Shown piece after piece: positions 52,324-60,465 of a stretch of 64,000 nt of DNA (its first letter is position 1; the number at the start of each line of letters is the position of its first letter). The DNA lies in NCBI GenBank assembly GCA_036405135.1, contig DASWYF010000049.1:1-64000 (forward strand), given 5' to 3'. The stretch comes from Verrucomicrobiia bacterium (GTDB taxonomy: Bacteria > Verrucomicrobiota > Verrucomicrobiia > Limisphaerales > JAEYXS01). The notes beneath the pieces were generated by a model. That model made no database searches. It had not been told where the DNA came from and was given only the letters and a program-made list of their open reading frames with translations. The position numbers were made by a program, and so were the translations under genes.

Positions 52324-53031
52324 TCAGCATTTGGCCGATTTTCGCTTTTTGCCGAGAGTGCCACGTTTTTGCACTTTCTGGATGTAATCGGTGGCGGAGA
52401 AGACTTCGCAACTGTTATTACCCATGTCCGCAGTCACCTTGCCGATCTTTTCAGCGGTTTTCAGGGCGAGTTCGGTGAGCGGGGTGACGCAGGAGCCGAC
52501 GGCGATGATGAACATGTTCATCTGGTAGCGCACGAGGTCGGGGGACTCGTGGATGGTTTGCTGGACGCGTTTCAGGAGGTCTTTGAGTTCGGCGAGGTTC
52601 AGTTCGGCATCTGGCTTTACGGAGACGAGGCTGCTGAGAGTGGCCCAACCGGTCACGGCGATGAGCGGTTTCTTGGAATCGATCCATTTCATGGCCATCG
52701 CGTGACCATGAGGGCTTCCGGCGGCAACACTGGCGACGGCTCCGGGTAAACCGGCTCCGTAGGCACCATCGGCCCAGCGTTGCAGGTCGCGCTTGGTCAT
52801 GCGGGCGTCATCGGCGATGAGGCTGGCGAGATACATGGCGTCGTAATTGCCCGTGGCGTAGAGATCGAGCGCGAGCCGGTAATCCATCTTGATGCGCTTA
52901 CGTATCTTTTGCAGGTCGCCGATCTTCACTCCGAAGCAGGGTTCTTTGACGCCGTGATTGTTCATCATCACGCGCTTGTAGCTCGCGGTGCCGAGGGGTT
53001 CGAGTTCAGCGAGGATGGATTGGGCGGTCAT
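52324..53031 (-). CDS. AlkD-like DNA alkylation repair protein
   Basis: This 235-residue, all-helical HEAT-like protein has the family pattern GVKIGDLQKIRKRIK, LDLYATGNYDAMYLASLIAD and the ATLSSLV segment. AlkD glycosylases remove bulky or N3/N7-alkylated purines without flipping the base. The C-terminus is basic (GTLGKKRKSAKC), compatible with DNA binding. It is not near other repair genes, so induction cannot be inferred. Confidence 0.9.
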   Translation of the reverse strand: MTAQSILAELEPLGTASYKRVMMNNHGVKEPCFGVKIGDLQKIRKRIKMDYRLALDLYATGNYDAMYLASLIADDARMTKRDLQRWADGAYGAGLPGAVASVAAGSPHGHAMAMKWIDSKKPLIAVTGWATLSSLVSVKPDAELNLAELKDLLKRVQQTIHESPDLVRYQMNMFIIAVGSCVTPLTELALKTAEKIGKVTADMGNNSCEVFSATDYIQKVQKRGTLGKKRKSAKC

Positions 53032-53089
53032 GGGAGTGGCTTGTTGATAGCAGAGATTGATTGAATGCCCAATGAGGAATTTGGCTGTT

Positions 53090-53193
53090 GTTTCGAGTTT
53101 CTTGTTTGTGGTTTCGAGTTGGGGGACTGTGAATCTGGATACGACTGTGAATTACCGGTGCCAACCCGAAACCAGAAACTCCAAACCCGAAAC
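53090..53193. repeat. Inverted repeat of GTTTCGAGTTT-type units
   Basis: Arms 53090-53122 and 53161-53193 pair at 27 of 33 positions, with a 38-base loop. Each arm contains two GTTTCG(A/G)GTT units. It lies between the AlkD-like gene and the stop of the GNAT gene and could fold into a long stem in RNA. Confidence 0.55.
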
Positions 53194-53198
53194 ATATT

Positions 53199-53936
53199 CT
53201 AAACCGCTTGGACGGGTTCTTCGCTGAGCGCGGGGGAAATGGTGTCGATCTGATAGGATTCGCGGCCGAGACCGTCAGTGCCGAGGCTGGCTTCCATAGT
53301 GCGGCTCAGGGGCACTTTGTAGTTGCCGCGGATGCGGACTTCCCGCCATTGGAGAATGGAATCGATATGGCGGGCGATGTAGGAGGTGTAGGAAAGCGCG
53401 GCGAAAGGATACTCCTTGTCATCAGAGGCGAGCCATTTGCCTTGGTCCTGAAAGCCAAAACGGCGGTAGAAGGTGAGCGAGGCAGGCAAGGCGAAGATGA
53501 GGAGATGATTCATCGTATCGGGTTTGCCTATCCCGGTCCTGCCCACACGTAGCAAAGTCATAGTGGTGCCGATGCGATCCTTTTGGTAATCAGGATGCAC
53601 CAAGCCGTAGCAGAGGGTGTAGATGTTCGGGCCAAGTCTTAGCAGCCCGGAGCAGGCAATGATTTTACCCTGTATTTCCGCGACAATCATACCGTTTTCC
53701 GGCTGACGCAGATGGGCGGCGAAGGCTTTTTCGTCACCTTCTGGAAAGCGTCCTGCAGAGACCAGCCGGTAGAGGGCCATGAGGCGAGGGTAATCTTTTT
53801 CTTCGCAAGCACGGAAATTGATGGGAATGAGCAGGGGAGGGTTCAACTCGCGATCCAAGTCCGTGTAAGCGAACTTGCGGCGGACCCATGTAAGCAATGC
53901 GCGCATGAATGAGACCCAAGGATTGCCCTTGATCAC
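53199..53936 (-). CDS. GNAT-family acetyltransferase-like protein
   Basis: The central part (residues 35-175) is a GNAT fold: INFRACEEKDYPRLMALYRLV is the N-terminal strand-helix, IVAEIQGKIIACSGLLRLG is the following strand pair, and YGLVHPDYQKDRIGTTMTLL is the acetyl-CoA loop (motif A). YRRFGFQDQGKW is the usual late helix. The glycines of the CoA loop (Gln-x-x-Gly-x-Gly) are reduced to a single Gly here, so binding may be weaker. The C-terminal 60 residues are extra. The substrate is unknown. Confidence 0.8.
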   Translation of the reverse strand: MIKGNPWVSFMRALLTWVRRKFAYTDLDRELNPPLLIPINFRACEEKDYPRLMALYRLVSAGRFPEGDEKAFAAHLRQPENGMIVAEIQGKIIACSGLLRLGPNIYTLCYGLVHPDYQKDRIGTTMTLLRVGRTGIGKPDTMNHLLIFALPASLTFYRRFGFQDQGKWLASDDKEYPFAALSYTSYIARHIDSILQWREVRIRGNYKVPLSRTMEASLGTDGLGRESYQIDTISPALSEEPVQAV

Positions 53937-54202
53937 TACAGTAAGCCTTCATATGGGGGTGTCTAATGAAAGTTTTTGATGGAGTTTCCAGTTTCTTGTT
54001 ACTGGTTAAGCGAATTCTGGGGTTGTTCAAAATGATAGGTCTTATAGGGCCAATATGACAAATGATTCGAACGCTGAGACGAGTTTTGAGTCGAATCAGA
54101 AAAACCCATTTTAGGGTGAAGATGTAATTACGGACAGCTTGCTTGTCGCAGTTGTATCGTTTGGAACCTTGCACTACAGTGTGCGGCACAGAAATTGAAC
54201 CC

Positions 54203-55954
54203 ATGAAACGGCTAACGCGCTTCTTTGTCCTGCTTGGTCTCGTCGCCTGCACGGCGCTCGGGCATGCCCAGCAGGTGTCCGTGGTGGAAAAGGAACTCTC
54301 CAATGGCATGAAAGTGCTCATGCTGCCGCGCAAGGGCGAGCCGACCATCTCCGGCGGCTGGGTGGCGCGCGTGGGCAGTGCGAATGAGCGGCCCGGCATC
54401 ACGGGCATCGCGCATCTCTTCGAGCACATGATGTTCAAGGGCACGCCGACGCTGGGCACGAAGGATTACAAGAAGGACTTGGAGATCATCAATGAGCAGG
54501 AACGGCTGCGCGACTTGATGCGGGCGGAGGAAGGCAAGATGCGCGATCTGTATCGCAAGGGTGAGATCGCCGATCCTTACAAGCCGGAGAACAAAACTGC
54601 GCGCTACAAGGAGCTGGAAAAGCAGTTCAACGAACTGATCAAGCAGCAGCGCGAGATCATGGTGAAGAACGAGTTCGACCGCGTTTACACGGCCGCGGGC
54701 GGTTCACAGATGAACGCGTTCACGTCGACAGACATGACGGCGTATTTCATCACGGTGCCAGCGAATCGCTTGGAGTTCTGGATGTGGATGGAGTCGGAAC
54801 GGCTCTTGCGCCCGGTGTTCCGTGAATTCTATGCGGAGCGCGATGTGGTGTTCGAGGAACGCCGCATGCGCACTGAATCCACTCCTACGGGCCGCTTGGA
54901 AGAGATGTTCAACGCGATGTTCTGGGAATCGCATCCATATTCCTGGCCAACGGTCGGTTGGCCCTCGGACATTCCCGCCATCAGCAAGGTGCAGGCAGAT
55001 GAGTTCTACGCGCTGTATTATCAGCCGCAGAATCTGACACTGGTGCTGGTGGGTGATTTCGATCCGAAAGATTGCGCGGCGCAGTGCGAGCGGTATTTCG
55101 GGCGCATCGCGAAGGGCAAACAACCCGCTCCCGACGTAGTGACGCTGGAGATGAAGCAGGCGGGCGAGAAGCGCATGAACGGTGAGGCGGAGGCGAATCC
55201 GATGGTGGATATCCTCTATCACACGGTGCCGTTCGGTCACAAAGATTCTTACGCGCTGGAAGTGCTGGGACAGCTCCTCTCCACGCGCACGGGCCGTCTC
55301 TACAAAGGGATGGTTCTCGGCAAGCAAGTGGCCACGGAGACTTGGGCGCGACAGGATGGTTATCGTTGGGCGGGCTCCTTCAACATCGGTGGTGAGTGCA
55401 AGGATGGCGTGACGCCGGAGAAAGTTGAGGAGGCCATCTACGCAGAGATCGAGAAGATCCAGAATGAAACGGTGTCTGCCGAGGAGCTTCAGAAGGTGAA
55501 GAACAACTTCGCGGCGAGCGAGTATCGCAAGCTGGCGAACAATCACGCGATCATGTTCCAGCTCATCTACAACGAGGGTTTCGGTGATTGGAAGGAAATC
55601 AATGAAAGCGGCAAGAAGGTGCAGACCGTTACGGCCGATGATGTGAAGCGCGTGGCGAATGAGTATTTCAAAAAGGAGAATCGCGCGGTGGCGACTTACA
55701 CGCGTAAGCCGGGCAAGGAAGGCGCGGCGGGTGGTGATGACATCTTCGCAGGATTGAGCGAGGAGCAGAAATCGGTCATCCGCAAGGTGCAAGGCTCCAT
55801 CCAAGCGGAGAGCAGTGTGGAAAAATTGAAGCAGGCGCAGGAGCAGATCACGAAGCAGATGGGCGGCGCGGACGCGAAGAACAAACCGTTCCTGCAGGCG
55901 TATCTGAAAATGGTGACGGAACGTATCAACGCTTTGGAGAAAGGGACGAAATGA
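54203..55954 (+). CDS. Secreted M16 zinc metalloprotease, catalytic subunit
   Basis: The signal peptide ends near ALGHA. The inverted zinc motif HLFEH (71-75) lies in GIAHLFEHMMFKGT. The third ligand is a glutamate in the ERDVVFEERRM segment. Between them, about residues 86-160 form an extra charged, probably coiled-coil insert (EQERLRDLMRAEEGKMRDLY) absent from short M16B proteins. The rest is two M16 half-domains. The next gene encodes a non-catalytic partner and overlaps by four bases. Together they would degrade small peptides in the periplasm. ATG 54203 opens the signal peptide. Confidence 0.92.
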   Translation: MKRLTRFFVLLGLVACTALGHAQQVSVVEKELSNGMKVLMLPRKGEPTISGGWVARVGSANERPGITGIAHLFEHMMFKGTPTLGTKDYKKDLEIINEQERLRDLMRAEEGKMRDLYRKGEIADPYKPENKTARYKELEKQFNELIKQQREIMVKNEFDRVYTAAGGSQMNAFTSTDMTAYFITVPANRLEFWMWMESERLLRPVFREFYAERDVVFEERRMRTESTPTGRLEEMFNAMFWESHPYSWPTVGWPSDIPAISKVQADEFYALYYQPQNLTLVLVGDFDPKDCAAQCERYFGRIAKGKQPAPDVVTLEMKQAGEKRMNGEAEANPMVDILYHTVPFGHKDSYALEVLGQLLSTRTGRLYKGMVLGKQVATETWARQDGYRWAGSFNIGGECKDGVTPEKVEEAIYAEIEKIQNETVSAEELQKVKNNFAASEYRKLANNHAIMFQLIYNEGFGDWKEINESGKKVQTVTADDVKRVANEYFKKENRAVATYTRKPGKEGAAGGDDIFAGLSEEQKSVIRKVQGSIQAESSVEKLKQAQEQITKQMGGADAKNKPFLQAYLKMVTERINALEKGTK

Positions 55955-57444
55955 AGGGCATGACACGTAGAACTTGGCTGGCATTGACGCTCGCGGCCAC
56001 GGCGACGACAGCGTTCGCGGCGGATATCCCGGATCGTCCGGAGAAGCTGCCGGTGAAGCCGCTGAAGTATGAGGCACCGAATCCGGCGGATTACCGCACA
56101 GTGCTGAAGAGCGGGCCGGTGGCGTATCTCGTTCCCGATCGCGAATTGCCGCTGATAAACATCAGCATCCTCGTACGCACGGGGGATTACCTGAATCCGG
56201 CGGGCAAAGAAGGTCTCGCGAATCTTACGGGTTATTTGCTTACGAAGAGCGGTATCGCTTCCAAGAGCGCGGAGGAGTTGGATGAACGGCTGGCGTTCCT
56301 AGCGGCGCAGTTAAATTCGGGCATCTCTGAGGCGCAAGGCACGGTCGCGCTAAACTTGCTCTCGAAAGATTTGGACGAGGGTCTGCAAATCTTGCGCGAT
56401 GTGCTAACCGCACCGAAATTCCAAGACGACAAGATCGCCTTGCGCAAGCAGCAGACACTCCAAGCGATGAAGCAGCGGAATGATGATTCTGCCGCGATGG
56501 AGTTGCGCGAGCGGCGCTTCCTGCTCTATGGCGACAAGTTCTTCATCAACCAGCATCCGACGGCGGCTTCCATCGAGTCCATCACGAAGGATGATTTGAA
56601 GGCGTTTCATCAGAAGTGGTTTCATCCGGGCAATTTCATCATCGCGGTGAATGGTGACTTTGATCGCAAAGAGATGACGGCGAAGCTGGAGAAGCTGTTC
56701 GCGAACTGGCCATTCAAGGGCGAGAAACCGCCCACAGTCCCGAGTGAAGTGACGTTCGCGAAACCGGGCGTTTACGTGGTGGACAAGGATGTGCCGCAAG
56801 GCCGCGTGTCCATCCTGTTGCCGGGCGTGTATCGCGATAATCCGGATTACACGGCCATCACGGTGATGAACGACATCCTCGGTGGTGGCGGGTTCACCTC
56901 GCGCATCGTGAATCGTGTGCGGTCGGATGAGGGCTTGGCGTATTCAGCAGGCTCGGGTTTCCCGGGCGGCATTTATTATCGCATGGCGTTCGTGGCGGCG
57001 TTCCAATCGAAGTCCGGCACGGTGCCGTATGCGACGTCCATCGTGATGGAGGAGTTGGAGAAGATGGCGACGCAGCCGGTGACGGATGAAGAACTGGTCA
57101 CGACGAAGCAATCGTTCATCGATACGTTCCCGCAGAGTTTCTCCACGGCGGCGCAAGTCGCAGGCACCTTCGCGAGTGATGAGATCACGGGGCGTTACGC
57201 GAAGGACCCGACGTTCTGGAAGACGTATCGCGACAAGGTGAACGCGGTGGATGCGAAGGAAGTGAAACGCGTCGCCACGAAGTATCTCACGAAAGATCAG
57301 GTGGCGATCCTCATCGTGGGCAAGAAAGAAGACATCCTGAAAGGGCATCCCGATCACAAGGTGAAACTGACCGACTTGAGCAAGGGAGGATTAGTGGATG
57401 TGCCCTTGCGCGATCCGCTGACGATGAAACCGATGGCGAAGTAA
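55951..57444 (+). CDS. M16 peptidase family, non-catalytic partner subunit
   Basis: This 497-residue protein has a signal peptide (ALTLAATATTAFAA) and two M16 half-domains (NYDRK-like AVNGDFDRKEMTAKL and VMNDILGGGGFTSRIV). At the position of HxxEH the sequence reads GLANLTGYLLTKSG: all three ligands are lost (Asn91, Gly94, Tyr95). This is the pattern of inactive partners in heterodimeric M16B proteases such as the mitochondrial processing peptidase. ATGA overlap with the catalytic subunit supports a 1:1 complex. A terminator follows at 57457. Confidence 0.92.
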   Translation: MKGMTRRTWLALTLAATATTAFAADIPDRPEKLPVKPLKYEAPNPADYRTVLKSGPVAYLVPDRELPLINISILVRTGDYLNPAGKEGLANLTGYLLTKSGIASKSAEELDERLAFLAAQLNSGISEAQGTVALNLLSKDLDEGLQILRDVLTAPKFQDDKIALRKQQTLQAMKQRNDDSAAMELRERRFLLYGDKFFINQHPTAASIESITKDDLKAFHQKWFHPGNFIIAVNGDFDRKEMTAKLEKLFANWPFKGEKPPTVPSEVTFAKPGVYVVDKDVPQGRVSILLPGVYRDNPDYTAITVMNDILGGGGFTSRIVNRVRSDEGLAYSAGSGFPGGIYYRMAFVAAFQSKSGTVPYATSIVMEELEKMATQPVTDEELVTTKQSFIDTFPQSFSTAAQVAGTFASDEITGRYAKDPTFWKTYRDKVNAVDAKEVKRVATKYLTKDQVAILIVGKKEDILKGHPDHKVKLTDLSKGGLVDVPLRDPLTMKPMAK

Positions 57445-57456
57445 ACCGTTTTCAGA

Positions 57457-57505
57457 AAGCCTTAAACTGTTTGTTTTGAATGGGTTAAGGCTTTTCTGTT
57501 TTTGG
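57457..57505 (+). terminator. Terminator after the M16 pair
   Basis: AAGCCTTAA (57457-57465) pairs with TTAAGGCTT (57485-57493) and is followed by TTCTGTTTTT. The stem extends by AGA/TCT with a bulge. Confidence 0.65.
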
Positions 57506-57546
57506 ATGCGTCCGTTTTCTACATAAGGCTAGGGAATAAAATCCAT

Positions 57547-57574
57547 TGGACATGCCTCTAAACGGGTGTATAAA
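57547..57574 (+). promoter_or_regulatory. Probable sigma-70-type promoter of the Cys-rich gene
   Basis: TGGACA (57547-57552, five of six consensus bases) and TATAAA (57569-57574, five of six) are separated by 16 bases. The start would lie near 57581, giving a leader of about 98 bases before the ATG. The leader contains the hairpin ACGGGT/ACCCGT (57644-57662). Confidence 0.55.
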
Positions 57575-57643
57575 TCTACGCAGTTACCAACTGTTCATTC
57601 GCCTTGGCCGGGTAAGCTTGGGCGTCTTTTGAACGGTGGTGAC

Positions 57644-57662
57644 ACGGGTAGATATCACCCGT
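57644..57662 (+). promoter_or_regulatory. Leader hairpin upstream of the Cys-rich gene
   Basis: A 6-base stem ACGGGT/ACCCGT with a 7-base loop (AGATATC) lies just ahead of the AAAGG ribosome-binding site (57666-57670). It could influence translation or mRNA stability. Confidence 0.35.
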
Positions 57663-57678
57663 AACAAAGGTTAACCGT

Positions 57679-57891
57679 ATGAAGCTCATCAAAGTGCTGG
57701 CCGTTGTGGCCATGGCAGTGTCTCTCGTAACGATCGCCCAAGCCGAAGACAAGAAACCGGCTCCGAAGGGCAAAGCCGGCGGCTGCTGCGCCAAGGCTGA
57801 GAAAGCTGGCAAGAAATGCGAGCATCCTTGCTGCGTCGAAGCCCAGAAGGCCGGCAAGAACTGCGAGAAGTGCGGTGGCAAGAACGAATAA
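57679..57891 (+). CDS. Small exported Cys/Lys-rich protein, candidate metal-binding
   Basis: This is a 70-residue precursor with a signal peptide to about residue 22 (AQAE). The mature part has seven cysteines in two near-identical units: CCAKAEKAGKKCE (36-48) and CCVEAQKAGKNCE (51-63), then CEKCGG. A duplicated CC-x9-C pattern in a Lys-rich background suggests metal binding or disulfide formation. I do not recognise a named family. It is a complete single-gene unit: promoter at 57547, AAAGG eight bases before ATG, and a strong terminator at 57911. Confidence 0.8.
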   Translation: MKLIKVLAVVAMAVSLVTIAQAEDKKPAPKGKAGGCCAKAEKAGKKCEHPCCVEAQKAGKNCEKCGGKNE

Positions 57892-57910
57892 GTTCTGCTG
57901 ACAACTCTCA

Positions 57911-57943
57911 AACAGGCCAACCGAAAGGTTGGCCTGTTTTTTT
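57911..57943 (+). terminator. Strong terminator after the Cys-rich gene
   Basis: A perfect 12-base stem (AACAGGCCAACC/GGTTGGCCTGTT) with a GAAA loop is followed by a run of T residues. It is the strongest terminator in the window. Confidence 0.9.
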
Positions 57944-57946
57944 GTC

Positions 57947-58023
57947 GGTTGCACCGACCGGCCAATAAAAACGTCTCCAAGGAGATGTTTTTATTTTTCC
58001 CATATTGGCCCGTGGGTGCAACC
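57947..58023. repeat. Long nested palindrome between two terminators
   Basis: Three matching pairs of arms are nested: GGTTGCACC (57947) with GGTGCAACC (58015), GGCCAATA (57960) with TATTGGCC (58003), and AAAACGTCTCC (57968) with GGAGATGTTTT (57981). Together they span 77 bases. It encodes no gene. It lies between the terminator of the Cys-rich gene and that of rpsA. Confidence 0.6.
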
Positions 58024-58034
58024 CACCAAAAGAA

Positions 58035-58062
58035 AACCGGCGGACCTTTCGATCCGCCGGTT
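58035..58062 (-). terminator. Terminator of rpsA
   Basis: A perfect 10-base stem (AACCGGCGGA/TCCGCCGGTT) is followed, on the minus strand, by TTCTTTT. It lies 27 bases beyond the rpsA stop. Confidence 0.8.
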
Positions 58063-58088
58063 CTTGAATTCGCTTTTTACAGCTTCGC

Positions 58089-59759
58089 TTATTCGTCGTC
58101 GCGACGGGCTTCGTCGGCGGCGTCGAAGGCGTGCTGCAGCGCCACGAGGTCTTCACCGGGCTTGAGCTGGTCGAGCAACTTCTGCTCTTCCTTGAGCTGT
58201 TCGGTGGAGTAGTTCGCGGCCTTGATGCTCAGACCGATACGGCGATCGGCTTTATCGATCTTGATCACGCGCGCGGTGACGTCCTGGTCCACCTTGAGCA
58301 CGTTCTTGATCTTGTCCACGCGCTCTTCGCTGACTTGGGAGATGTGCACCAAGCCATCGATATCGTGAGCCAGGCCCACGAACGCACCGAAGCTCGCGAG
58401 CTTCGTGACCTTGCCGGTGACGAGGTCGCCGACCTTGTAGAACTTGTCGATGTTGCTCCACGGATCTTCGCCGAGTTGCTTCACACCGAGGGAGATGCGC
58501 TGGTTGCCCTTGTCGAGCTCGAGCACCACGGCTTCCACTTCGTCGCCCTTCTTGAGGACTTCGGAAGGATGATTGATCTTGCGCGTCCAGGAGATGTCGG
58601 ACACGTGCACCATGCCGTCCAAGCCTTCTTCCAGCTCGACGAACGCGCCGTAGCTGGTGAGGTTGCGCACCTTGCCCTTGATCTTCGTGCCCACCGGATA
58701 CTTGGTGACCGCCTGGTCCCAAGGATTCGTTTCCAGCTGACGCACACCGAGGGAGATTTTCTGCTCCTCGCGGTTGATGCCGAGCACGACCGCTTCGATT
58801 TCCTGGTCCACTTTGAGGACGTCGGAAGGCTTGGCGATGCGCTTGGTCCAGGACAGTTCCGTGACGTGCACGAGACCTTCCACACCGGGTTCGAGTTCCA
58901 CGAACGCGCCGTACGGCACGAGGTTGACCACCTTGCCCTTGACCTTGGTGCCGACCGGGAACTTGTTCTCGATCGCGTCCCAAGGATTCGCGCTCTTCTG
59001 CTTCAGGCCCAGGCTCACGCGTTCCTTCTCGCGATTGATATCGAGAACGACCACGTCCAGCTCCTGACCCACCTTGAGCAGTTCGCTCGGATGACCGATG
59101 CGACCCCAGGACATATCCGTGATATGCAGCAAGCCGTCCAGACCGTTGAGGTCGATGAACGCGCCGAAGTCCGTGATATTCTTGACCGTGCCCTTGCGGA
59201 TATCGCCCGGGACCATTTCGGACAACAACGCCGAACGGCGGTTGTTGCGCTCGGCCTCGATCAATTCGCGGCGGGACAGTACGACGTTCTGACGGTCCTG
59301 ATTGATCTTAACGACCTTGAATTCGTAAGTATTGCCCACGAAGATCGCGAGATTCTTCGGCGGCACGATGTCCACTTGGGACGCCGGGAGGAACGCTTCC
59401 ACACCGATGTTGACCAAGAGACCGCCCTTGACCACAGCCTTGACCTTGCCGGTGACCGTGATGCCTTCGTTGGCGGTGTTGACGATCTTTTCCCAGTTCT
59501 GTTTGAACTCGGCTTTTTCCTTCGACAAGACGACCATGCCGTCCTTGTCTTCGAGGCGTTCGATCAAGACGTCGATCTTGTCGCCCACCTTGACCACTTT
59601 GATGTCATCGAACTCATTGGCCGGGATGACACCTTCGCTCTTATAACCGATGTCCACGAGCACTTCCTTCGGGCGGACTTCGATGATTGTACCTTTGACG
59701 ATTTCCTCGGCAGCAAAACGCATCGAATGCTGCTTCAGAGCTTCTTCCATCGTTAACAT
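58089..59759 (-). CDS. rpsA: 30S ribosomal protein S1
   Basis: This 556-residue protein is built from six S1 (OB-fold) repeats. The first two are diverged (FAAEEIVKGTIIEVRPKEVLV; GITVTGKVKAVVKGGLLVNIG). Four canonical units follow, such as GTVKNITDFGAFIDLNGLDGLLHITDMSWGR. S1 brings mRNA to the 30S subunit. The acidic C-terminal tail (DAADEARRDDE) is normal. ATG 59759 or ATG 59750 can start it; no Shine-Dalgarno sequence is visible, as in other S1 genes. A promoter-like sequence lies about 200 bases upstream. Many long ORFs on the opposite strand are shadows of the repetitive codons. Confidence 0.97.
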   Translation of the reverse strand: MLTMEEALKQHSMRFAAEEIVKGTIIEVRPKEVLVDIGYKSEGVIPANEFDDIKVVKVGDKIDVLIERLEDKDGMVVLSKEKAEFKQNWEKIVNTANEGITVTGKVKAVVKGGLLVNIGVEAFLPASQVDIVPPKNLAIFVGNTYEFKVVKINQDRQNVVLSRRELIEAERNNRRSALLSEMVPGDIRKGTVKNITDFGAFIDLNGLDGLLHITDMSWGRIGHPSELLKVGQELDVVVLDINREKERVSLGLKQKSANPWDAIENKFPVGTKVKGKVVNLVPYGAFVELEPGVEGLVHVTELSWTKRIAKPSDVLKVDQEIEAVVLGINREEQKISLGVRQLETNPWDQAVTKYPVGTKIKGKVRNLTSYGAFVELEEGLDGMVHVSDISWTRKINHPSEVLKKGDEVEAVVLELDKGNQRISLGVKQLGEDPWSNIDKFYKVGDLVTGKVTKLASFGAFVGLAHDIDGLVHISQVSEERVDKIKNVLKVDQDVTARVIKIDKADRRIGLSIKAANYSTEQLKEEQKLLDQLKPGEDLVALQHAFDAADEARRDDE

Positions 59760-59962
59760 AACAATGTAATACTGACTGACTTGGGGACTAACAGGGAGGA
59801 GTATCCAGAAAAGGCGACGAAAGCGCCTTGAGAGGACTCCGATTGCCTAATTACTGACCGAACGTTGCGTGGCAACGGAGGGTTAGAGGTTAGGTTACCT
59901 GGTTGACTTATTTTTCTCAGCCTTAATGAACATCCGCACACGCGGCGTTCAGGCAAGGAGCG

Positions 59963-59990
59963 ATAGTATAGACCGGGGAAGGCTATGCAA
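59963..59990 (-). promoter_or_regulatory. Likely promoter of rpsA
   Basis: Read on the minus strand, TTGCAT (59990-59985) and TACTAT (59968-59963) are 16 bases apart. The start would lie near 59956, leaving a leader of about 200 bases before the S1 ATG. The leader holds the hairpins CGTTGC/GCAACG (59863-59877) and AAGGCG/CGCCTT (about 59814-59829). Confidence 0.5.
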
Positions 59991-60039
59991 GGGCCATTTT
60001 AACCCCTCGTAGCCGCCGAGATATGGAGGCGGAACCGAC

Positions 60040-60420
60040 CTATCCGTGGGTTTGTGCCAAGCAAGTGATCTCAACCAACCGCCCCATCGGATCCCGCAAA
60101 TACGCTGAACGCCCCCAGTCATAATCCTTGGGGGGATAAGCGATGCTCAATCCCTTCCCGGCCAGTTCTGCCACCGCCGCATCCACATCCGCTACGCCAT
60201 AAGCCTGATGATCCTCACACGGCAAATCATCAGGTCCGGGCACGTACCTTTGATGGATGAGCATCGTCAACCCGGAGTGATGGAAAGTGGCGATCGTATC
60301 GTCACTATACGTCGGTTCGATGCCCAGAAACTGCCGGTAAAACTGGACCATCGCCGGCACGTCCTCCACAAACCGCGCGATTTCCACAAGCCTGGCCGGT
60401 TGATTAAGCGGAAGGTTCAT
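60040..60420 (-). CDS. VOC-superfamily (glyoxalase-like) protein
   Basis: This 126-residue protein is two beta-alpha-beta-beta-beta units of the VOC fold: VEIARFVEDVPAMVQFYRQFLGIEP, then VADVDAAVAELAGKGLSIAYPP and SAYLRDPMGRLVEITCLAQ with the metal-type Glu at the end. Members include glyoxalase I, dioxygenases and resistance proteins; the substrate cannot be read from the sequence. No signal peptide is present. Confidence 0.88.
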   Translation of the reverse strand: MNLPLNQPARLVEIARFVEDVPAMVQFYRQFLGIEPTYSDDTIATFHHSGLTMLIHQRYVPGPDDLPCEDHQAYGVADVDAAVAELAGKGLSIAYPPKDYDWGRSAYLRDPMGRLVEITCLAQTHG

Positions 60421-60465
60421 GCTTCAAATCTTTACTAAAGTGTCCAAGCCAGCGCCATCACACAA

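Noticed and set aside
58131-59756. 541-codon ORF on the plus strand opposite rpsA
   Set aside because: It mirrors the repetitive S1 codons; the minus strand is clearly ribosomal protein S1.
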